Source: an uncultured Ruminococcus sp. (lineage in GTDB: Bacteria > Bacillota > Clostridia > Oscillospirales > Ruminococcaceae). Taken from it: 64,000 nt of DNA. Within the stretch, counting starts at the first letter, position 1; every line of letters starts with the position of its first letter. A program made the position numbers and the translations under genes. The notes under the pieces are model-generated. The model was not told where the DNA came from and searched no databases. It saw only the letters and a list, made by a program, of their open reading frames with translations. Shown here piece by piece: positions 58,549 through 64,000 of the stretch. The stretch is from contig CAMKMD010000001.1 of NCBI GenBank assembly GCA_946413815.1, positions 62,001 through 126,000 on the forward strand. Reading direction: 5' to 3'.

Positions 58549-59160
58549 TCAGTTATTGTCTTTCTTCTTTCCCCTGTCAGGCTTCTCGTCCTGCTTCAGG
58601 AGCGCCGTGTAGAAATTGTATCCGTCAATGGTGCACGGCGGTATCAGTCCCTTCTTTTTCAGGACTGCCTTTATTGAAAAGGTGAGCGCATAGAGCATCG
58701 CCTCGTTAAGATCAGTGTAGACGAGCCTGCGCATTTTTTCAACATCCTTGTAGTCGCGCTCGGCTGATACAAGATCGCCGAGGTAGACTATCTCCTCGAG
58801 CAGGGACATCCCCGCCCTGCCGACTGTATGGAAACGTATGGCGTTGAGGATATCTATATCCCCCACTCCGTACTTAGTCTTGACAAAATATGCTCCGGCG
58901 ATACCATGAAGGAGCGAACGTGTTTCAAGCTCCTCCCTGAATACGGAAAACCCGCTCTCGAGCACGAGAGCCTTCTGCTCCTCTGCCGGCATCTCCTTGC
59001 ATATATCATGGAGCAGCCCGGCATAGTATGCCTTGTCGGGATCCTCGCCGTATTTCTCCGCAAGCTTACGGCATTCCGCAGCTACGTTGAGCGAATGCTG
59101 ATATCGCTTCTGTGACAGATTTTCCTTGAGATACTTCTTTTTATCATCTATGCTGTACAT
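58549..59160 (-). CDS. yqeK: HD-domain bis(5'-nucleosyl)-tetraphosphatase (YqeK)
   Basis: Hydrolyses Ap4A symmetrically. The 203-residue protein has HD-domain metal ligands: His in KRYQHSLNVAAECRKLA, HD in AGLLHDICKEMP, and later His/Asp in RSLLHGIAGAYF and AIRFHTVGRAGMS. The ATG overlaps the nadD stop (TGATG), as in other Firmicutes. Confidence 0.92.
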   Translation of the reverse strand: MYSIDDKKKYLKENLSQKRYQHSLNVAAECRKLAEKYGEDPDKAYYAGLLHDICKEMPAEEQKALVLESGFSVFREELETRSLLHGIAGAYFVKTKYGVGDIDILNAIRFHTVGRAGMSLLEEIVYLGDLVSAERDYKDVEKMRRLVYTDLNEAMLYALTFSIKAVLKKKGLIPPCTIDGYNFYTALLKQDEKPDRGKKKDNN

Positions 59161-59792
59161 CAGCTCTCCGCCTCCTTGTCCGCTTTTTCATCGGCGTAAA
59201 GATTCCCCGATCTTATATATTGTACTACATTTTTGTCAAGATAGCAAGAGTAATTCTCATTTTTAGCAATTTTTTTCCTTATCTCCGTAGACGATACGAC
59301 CACGGGATCCGCCTTGCTGAGTATGACTCTGCCGAAGCGGCGGAGCTCATCGGCCTTTTTTTCGAGTTCCTCAAGATCGCCTTCCTCGCGGGAGAATGCC
59401 GCAAGAGTGACCTCCCTGAGGATATCCTCATAGCGGTGCCACTTGTCGAAGCTGAGCAGCATATCACTGCCGATGAGGAGTACGAGTTCCTCCTTCGGGA
59501 AGCGTCTGCGGAACTCCTCTACCGTATATATGGTATAGCTGATGCGGTCAGTCTTCAGCTCAAAATCAGACACCCTGAGTATATCCCTGTATCTGCTGCC
59601 CTTGCAGGCAAGCCGGAGCATAGTGAGCCTGTCCTCCGGAGCCACGTATTCAGAGCTTGACTTGTGGGGCGAGATGCGCGACGGGACCAGATACAGCCTG
59701 TAAAGACCAAGCTCCTCTATCGCTGTTCCGGCAAGATGTATATGTCCGTTGTGAACGGGATTGAAGCTCCCGCCGTAAATTCCTATACGCAT
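59160..59792 (-). CDS. nadD: Nicotinate-nucleotide adenylyltransferase
   Basis: Makes deamido-NAD from nicotinate mononucleotide and ATP. The 210-residue protein has GGSFNPVHNGHIHLA (T/HxGH nucleotide site, about 7-21) and the ISSTEIRKKI-like 'VVSSTEIRKKIAKNENYSCY'. The ATG at 59792 has CGGAG seven bases upstream; the longer frame to 59861 overlaps the preceding gene. Confidence 0.95.
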   Translation of the reverse strand: MRIGIYGGSFNPVHNGHIHLAGTAIEELGLYRLYLVPSRISPHKSSSEYVAPEDRLTMLRLACKGSRYRDILRVSDFELKTDRISYTIYTVEEFRRRFPKEELVLLIGSDMLLSFDKWHRYEDILREVTLAAFSREEGDLEELEKKADELRRFGRVILSKADPVVVSSTEIRKKIAKNENYSCYLDKNVVQYIRSGNLYADEKADKEAES

Positions 59793-59805
59793 ATTCTCAC
59801 TCCGT

Positions 59806-60501
59806 TCATTTCCACGGGCGCCTTTTCCCTGTCCAGCCCTTTTCCTTCCAGTACTCCTCATCAGCCTTGTTCCAGCCGTTGCGCTGCATAAGGCTCATTA
59901 TCATGAAGAAGGCCCTTGTCTTCAAGGTGACGGGCACCTTCCCCTGCCTTTTCAGTATCTTCCTTGCGATGCTGTCAGCCTTTTTCTCTATGCTTTCCTT
60001 TATCTCCGGCTTTACGCTCTGCCAGTCAACTGCCGCTATCGCTCTGCCGAGCCTGTAGGTCTGTGGTATCCCCCAGAAGAAGCAGCTGTCTGCCATATCC
60101 TTCATAGCAGACTTCACTCCGGCACCGGCTGCTGTAGATACAACTACCGCCTGCTTGCGGAACATCCTCTCATCAGGGCGGTGCGACATCCAGCGCCATG
60201 CGTAATGATCGAGCAGAGCCTTCATCTGTCCCGTACAGTGGTAAACATAGACGGGAGAGGTAAGTATAAGCACATCGGCGGCATCTATAAGCTCTGTTAC
60301 CGGTGCAAGCTTCGCATAGTGGGGGCATTTCTCCGCGCTCTTCACGATACAGCTGGTGCAGCCGCAGCAGAACTCACCGAAATCACGGGGCAGGAAAACC
60401 TCGCTGATATTCTCGGCCGAAGTCAGCTTCTCTGCCGCGATACGGCCGATAGTATATGTCGAGCCCTTGTGGTTCGTGCCGCTTATTATAAGGACCTTCA
60501 T
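59806..60501 (-). CDS. Flavodoxin-fold NAD(P)H oxidoreductase with Cys-rich segment
   Basis: Predicted FMN-binding reductase of 231 residues. N-terminal phosphate loop IISGTNHKGSTYTIGRIAAE, a cysteine segment CCGCTSCIVKSAEKC (about 44-58) as in iron-sulfur flavoproteins, and TSPVYVYHCTGQMKALLDHY. It lies inside the yhbY-nadD operon. Distinct from the reductase at 4838. Electron acceptor unknown. Confidence 0.82.
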   Translation of the reverse strand: MKVLIISGTNHKGSTYTIGRIAAEKLTSAENISEVFLPRDFGEFCCGCTSCIVKSAEKCPHYAKLAPVTELIDAADVLILTSPVYVYHCTGQMKALLDHYAWRWMSHRPDERMFRKQAVVVSTAAGAGVKSAMKDMADSCFFWGIPQTYRLGRAIAAVDWQSVKPEIKESIEKKADSIARKILKRQGKVPVTLKTRAFFMIMSLMQRNGWNKADEEYWKEKGWTGKRRPWK

Positions 60502-60505
60502 ATCC

Positions 60506-60808
60506 TCATTTGCCCTTGGGAAGATTCTCTATCACGGGCTCCTTCTCGTTGCGCTTGAAGAGCACGAACTTGCTGCCGATGACCTGTACCACATCAGCTC
60601 CTGTAAAGCCGGCAATGGCCTCGGCTGCCTGACGGGCAGTCCAGCCGGAATTCTCCAGCACTCTCAGCTTGATGAGTTCCCTCTTGCGGAGAGCCTCGGC
60701 GATATCCTTGCACATGGCCTCAGTAACGCCGCCCTTGCCCACCTGGAATATGGTCTCGTATGTTGAAGCGATACCTCTGAGGTACGCTCTCTGTTTGCTT
60801 GTAAGCAT
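60506..60808 (-). CDS. yhbY: YhbY family RNA-binding protein (CRM domain)
   Basis: Ribosome-assembly associated RNA-binding protein of 100 residues, starting MLTSKQRAYLRGIAS as in most homologues, with GKGGVTEAM replacing the usual GKxGLT and the RELIKLRVLENS strand. The ATG at 60808 is chosen one base after the rdgB stop; a GTG at 60817 would add three residues. Confidence 0.9.
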   Translation of the reverse strand: MLTSKQRAYLRGIASTYETIFQVGKGGVTEAMCKDIAEALRKRELIKLRVLENSGWTARQAAEAIAGFTGADVVQVIGSKFVLFKRNEKEPVIENLPKGK

Positions 60809-60809
60809 A

Positions 60810-61391
60810 TCATTCACCGTATCTTTCTTTCAGGAAACGGTACAGCTCCCTGAGAGCCGCACCTCTGTGACTGATCTCGTTCTTTTCCTCTGCGGAGAGC
60901 TCCGCCATTGTCCTGTCGCCCACCATGAACACAGGGTCGTAGCCGAAGCCGTTTTCTCCGGCCTCCCGGAAGCCTATGGCTCCCCTGCAGGAGCCTTCCA
61001 TAAAGGCCTCGCCCTTTTCGTCAATATAGCATACCGTGCAGCGGAATGCGGCTGTACGCTCCTCTGCCGGTACATCCTTCATCTCACTGAGGAGCTTTGC
61101 ACACTCCTCCCCCTTCGGTGCATATCTTGCGGAGTGTACTCCCGGTCTGCCGTCCATGGCGTCCACACAGAGACCGCTGTCGTCTGCTATGACGGGGAGG
61201 TGTACAATATCATATACAGCCTTCGCCTTTATCCTTGCGTTATCTGCAAAGGTCGCACCGTTCTCATCGGGGTCGCAGTCAGCACCCGCCTCACGCTGGG
61301 ACAGCACCTCTATGCCGAGGGGGGAGAGTATCTCCCTTGCCTCACGCAGCTTGTTGGCGTTATTGGTAGCCATAACGAGCTTACTTATCAT
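60810..61391 (-). CDS. rdgB: XTP/dITP diphosphatase (non-canonical purine NTP pyrophosphatase)
   Basis: Removes deaminated purine nucleotides such as dITP and XTP. The 193-residue protein has the substrate-binding MATNNANKLREAREIL, IADDSGLCVDAMDGRPGVHS, GEAGENGFGYDPVFMV-like 'REAGENGFGYDPVFMV' and SHRGAALREL. The start overlaps ftsY by 11 bases and has an AAGGA site. Confidence 0.95.
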   Translation of the reverse strand: MISKLVMATNNANKLREAREILSPLGIEVLSQREAGADCDPDENGATFADNARIKAKAVYDIVHLPVIADDSGLCVDAMDGRPGVHSARYAPKGEECAKLLSEMKDVPAEERTAAFRCTVCYIDEKGEAFMEGSCRGAIGFREAGENGFGYDPVFMVGDRTMAELSAEEKNEISHRGAALRELYRFLKERYGE

Positions 61392-62700
61392 TGTTCTTGT
61401 CCTTTCTTCCGAACAGACGGCTGAAGAAGCCCTTCTTCTTTACAGGCTCCTCCGGTGCTTCCTCTTCGCTCTCCTCATCGGACTCTTCATCCTCGCCGGG
61501 CTCCTCTTCCTCGCCCTCTTCGTCCTCAGACTCTTCGTCAGAGTCCTCCTCCGTCAGGTCTTCCCAGACAGGAGCAGCAGCGGGAACGGGATCCTCTTCA
61601 GGCTCTTCGTCCTCTTCCTCAGCGGGAGCAGTATAAGCAGGCTCTTCCTCTGCCTCCTCTTCTGCATCCTCCTCTTCAGGCTCCTCATCATAGGCAGCCT
61701 CTTCAGCTTCGGTCTCTTCGTACTCGTCTTCCTCGTACTCAGTATCCTCTGCCTCGCTGAGCTCTGTCTCTTCCTTCTCGTCCTCCTCGTAGGGAGTATC
61801 GAAGAGAGCGTCCACGAACATACGGCTGTCGAAGGGCTGGAGATCGTCTATCTTCTCGCCCACGCCGATGAGCTTTACGGGGATGCCGAGCTCGTTCTTT
61901 ATGGAGATAACGATACCGCCCTTGGCTGTACCGTCAAGCTTTGTGAGGACGATACCCGTGATAGGCGCGGTCTCACTGAACAGCTTCGCCTGGCTTACGG
62001 CGTTCTGTCCTGTTGTGGCATCGAGGACGAGCAGTACCTCGCGGGAGCAGTCCCCTGCCTTGTTGTCGATGATGCGGTTTATCTTGGCAAGCTCATCCAT
62101 GAGGTTCTTCTTGTTGTGAAGTCTTCCGGCTGTGTCGATGATGACTACATCACACTTTCTTGCCTTTGCAGCTTCAAGTGCATCGTATACTACAGCACCG
62201 GGGTCGCTGCCCTCGGTATGCTTTACTATCTCAACTCCGGCACGGTCGGTCCATACCTGTAACTGGTCTATGGCTGCGGCACGGAAGGTATCGGCAGCAG
62301 CAACAAGGACCTTCTTGCCCTCATTCTTGAACTGGTGGCAGAGCTTTCCGATGGTAGTGGTCTTGCCGGCGCCGTTTACGCCGATGACCATGATGACTGC
62401 CGGTGATACGGAGAGATCAAGTCCGGTATCATCGCCCATGATCTCGGCGATGACCTCCTGTATCAGCTCCATTACGTCCTTGGGGTCGGTAGTGCCCTTC
62501 TCCTTGACCTTCTTGCGGAGCTGCTCACAGATGTATACCGAAGTATCAACTCCGATATCGCTCATTATCATCTGTTCCTCCAATTCCTCAAACAGCTCCT
62601 CGTCTATCTTGGTGAAGGAGTTGAAGATCCTCTGGAGCCCGCCCAGAAACGAATCCTTGGTCTTTCGCAGTCCGGCTGCGATCTTTGAAAAAATACCCAT
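61381..62700 (-). CDS. ftsY: Signal recognition particle receptor FtsY with acidic C-terminal tail
   Basis: GTPase that docks the SRP and nascent membrane proteins at the translocon. The NG domain lies at the N-terminus (about 1-303): an amphipathic start MGIFSKIAAGLRKTKDSFLG, G1 GVNGAGKTTTIGKL, DTFRAAAIDQL, DTAGRL and TKLDGTAKGG. The acidic region that normally precedes NG is instead a C-terminal tail of about 135 Glu/Asp-rich residues (304-420), followed by KKKGFFSRLFGRKDKNNDK (421-439), a second basic-amphipathic membrane-binding-like motif. The tail is in frame with no stop. It precedes rdgB and follows smc. Confidence 0.93.
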   Translation of the reverse strand: MGIFSKIAAGLRKTKDSFLGGLQRIFNSFTKIDEELFEELEEQMIMSDIGVDTSVYICEQLRKKVKEKGTTDPKDVMELIQEVIAEIMGDDTGLDLSVSPAVIMVIGVNGAGKTTTIGKLCHQFKNEGKKVLVAAADTFRAAAIDQLQVWTDRAGVEIVKHTEGSDPGAVVYDALEAAKARKCDVVIIDTAGRLHNKKNLMDELAKINRIIDNKAGDCSREVLLVLDATTGQNAVSQAKLFSETAPITGIVLTKLDGTAKGGIVISIKNELGIPVKLIGVGEKIDDLQPFDSRMFVDALFDTPYEEDEKEETELSEAEDTEYEEDEYEETEAEEAAYDEEPEEEDAEEEAEEEPAYTAPAEEEDEEPEEDPVPAAAPVWEDLTEEDSDEESEDEEGEEEEPGEDEESDEESEEEAPEEPVKKKGFFSRLFGRKDKNNDK

Positions 62701-62721
62701 ATTTCCTCCGTTGGTAGTTGA

Positions 62722-64000
62722 TTATTCGGCGTCCTGTATGTCTGCGATATCCTCCTGGAAATCCACCTGTTCCATTTTGAGGAGCTTGGAGATTCCGTCC
62801 TCCTGCATGGTGACACCGTAGAGGACGTTTGCCTCCTCCATGGCGCTGCGGCGGTGGGTTACCAGAACGAACTGGGTAGTATCCGTGAATTTCTTCAGAT
62901 ACTGTGCGTATTTCCTTACGTTGACCTCATCAAGTGCGGCGTCGATCTCGTCAAGTATACAGAAGGGTGCAGGCCTGAGTTTGAGGATAGCGAAGTATAT
63001 CGCTATGGCCACAAAGGACTGCTCTCCTCCCGAGAGTGAGATCAGATTCTTGATCACCTTTCCGGGAGGCGCTACGCTTATCTCTATTCCGGATCCGAGA
63101 ACATCCTCCGGATCGGTGAGTATGAGCTCCGCCTTTCCTCCTCCGAAAAGCTCTGTGAATATCTCCTTGAAGTTGGAGTTTATGATACGGAAGCTCTCCG
63201 AGAATATGCGGCACATCTCTTCCGTGAGTTCGCCGATTATCTTTTCAAGCTCCGCCTTCGACTTCTGTACGTCCGCAAGCTGCTCTGACAGGAAGCGGTA
63301 TCTCTCCGATACCTCACGGTATTCCTCGATGGCGTCCACGTTGACGCTGCCGAGTGAGGATATCTTCCTCTTTACGTCTGCAAGCTCCTTCTGTGCAGCA
63401 GGAAGGTCATCCAGCTGCTCGGCTGCCTCCTCGGCCTCTGAACGTGTCAGCTGGTATACCTCAAGGAGCTGACTTATGATGGTATCGGAATCCTTGGCGG
63501 CTGCCTCGGAGCGCTCCTCAAGTCTTGTGAGCTCGCCGGAGAGCTTCTCCTTGGCCTCGTTGTAGGCCTTCAGTCCCTTCTGTATCTCATTGACGAGACG
63601 GCTCTGCTCATTATGCTGTGCCTGACAGCGCTCTATCTCCTCGCGGTACTTTCCGGCATTGTCCTTCACTGATTCGAGCTCAGCTCTCAGCCGCTCTATA
63701 TCTGCCTGCTTTTCAGCAATGATGCGGTTCTGACGCTCTATCTCCTGCTCGTACTGTCCGCTGCCGTTCTTCAGCTCCTCGAGTGCTTCGTCAGCGCGTG
63801 CGCACTCTGCCATCTGTGCCTGTATGTCCTTATCGAGCTCGATATCACGCATTTTCAGCATCGAGAGCTTCTCTGTGAGCTCTGCTCGCTCAAGTCTCAG
63901 CTTCTCACGGCTGCCCTGCTCGGATGCGAGCCTGTTCTCGGCATCCTCTATCTTCGCGGCAAGCTCTGCAAGCAGCTTCTCTGCTTCCGCTATCTGGCTG
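62722..64000 (-). CDS. smc: Chromosome segregation protein SMC (C-terminal part, cut by the window edge)
   Basis: Large coiled-coil ATPase that compacts the chromosome. The window holds about 425 C-terminal residues; the frame continues past 64000. Visible are the second coiled coil (to about 63400), then the C-terminal head with signature LSGGEQSFVAIAIYFAI, Walker B FCILDEIDAALDEVN and the D-loop/H-loop VLVTHRRSAMEE. The gene lies upstream of ftsY with 21 bases between, as in other Firmicutes. Confidence 0.95.
   Translation of the reverse strand, partial: SQIAEAEKLLAELAAKIEDAENRLASEQGSREKLRLERAELTEKLSMLKMRDIELDKDIQAQMAECARADEALEELKNGSGQYEQEIERQNRIIAEKQADIERLRAELESVKDNAGKYREEIERCQAQHNEQSRLVNEIQKGLKAYNEAKEKLSGELTRLEERSEAAAKDSDTIISQLLEVYQLTRSEAEEAAEQLDDLPAAQKELADVKRKISSLGSVNVDAIEEYREVSERYRFLSEQLADVQKSKAELEKIIGELTEEMCRIFSESFRIINSNFKEIFTELFGGGKAELILTDPEDVLGSGIEISVAPPGKVIKNLISLSGGEQSFVAIAIYFAILKLRPAPFCILDEIDAALDEVNVRKYAQYLKKFTDTTQFVLVTHRRSAMEEANVLYGVTMQEDGISKLLKMEQVDFQEDIADIQDAE

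Overview
The window is chromosomal DNA from a fibre-degrading member of the Oscillospiraceae, most likely a Ruminococcus of the cellulosome-forming type. Two secreted proteins end in type I dockerin modules. Clostridial small-gene contexts recur (efp next to a CD1247-like gene, argS next to a DUF1934 gene, smc-ftsY-rdgB-yhbY-nadD-yqeK-LCP-rsfS-leuS), and sigma-A promoters with 17-bp spacers are easy to see. I found no insertion sequence, prophage, CRISPR array, tRNA or rRNA.

Layout. 1-5.4 kb: two sugar ABC permeases, a small protein with its own consensus promoter, nudC-MATE, and a flavodoxin-fold reductase. 5.4-14.1 kb (minus strand): a GH43-CBM-dockerin enzyme, then a long operon read aroB, aroA, an aroC homologue, DUF4364, three small or unknown genes and a dockerin protein. 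14.2-19.1 kb: a DUF1292 protein, a probable 6S-like RNA, nrdD-nrdG with NrdR-box-like sites, and an SGNH-like membrane protein. 19.1-26.2 kb: an ApbE/NusG-II/Gx-transporter operon, a structured repeat, a LUD protein, hpf, and an FHA-RodA-PBP operon. 26.4-34.2 kb: a membrane diguanylate cyclase, then ftsE-ftsX with an M23 hydrolase activator, an S41 protein and a PucR/CdaR-like regulator. 34.5-40.4 kb: a Ddl homologue, DUF1934, argS and a GH31 enzyme. 40.6-47.4 kb (plus strand): a surface protein/sortase/membrane protein operon, an aquaporin, a second structured repeat, an ABC-F protein and an NSS transporter. 47.4-64 kb (minus strand): phosphoglucomutase, rnpB, a yqeG-aroQ-pepP-efp group, rpsU, leuS, rsfS, LCP, yqeK, nadD, yhbY, rdgB, ftsY and the 3' end of smc.

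How the genes fit together. Plant polysaccharide breakdown (GH43, GH31, the dockerin protein, sugar permeases) sits beside aromatic amino acid synthesis, cell-envelope growth (FHA-RodA-PBP, FtsEX-M23, LCP) and translation or secretion housekeeping.

The most striking pattern is that four intact genes encode homologues of well-known enzymes that lack catalytic residues: AroC (both active-site histidines), the S41 peptidase beside ftsEX (Ser to Gly), the Ddl homologue (metal ligands) and the SGNH-like protein. Other items worth attention are a two-hairpin leader in front of the aro operon, a FtsY whose acidic domain is at the C-terminus, a sortase operon with a VADTG-like sorting signal, two multi-hairpin repeats lodged in or between terminators, and an aquaporin promoter merged with the upstream operon's terminator.
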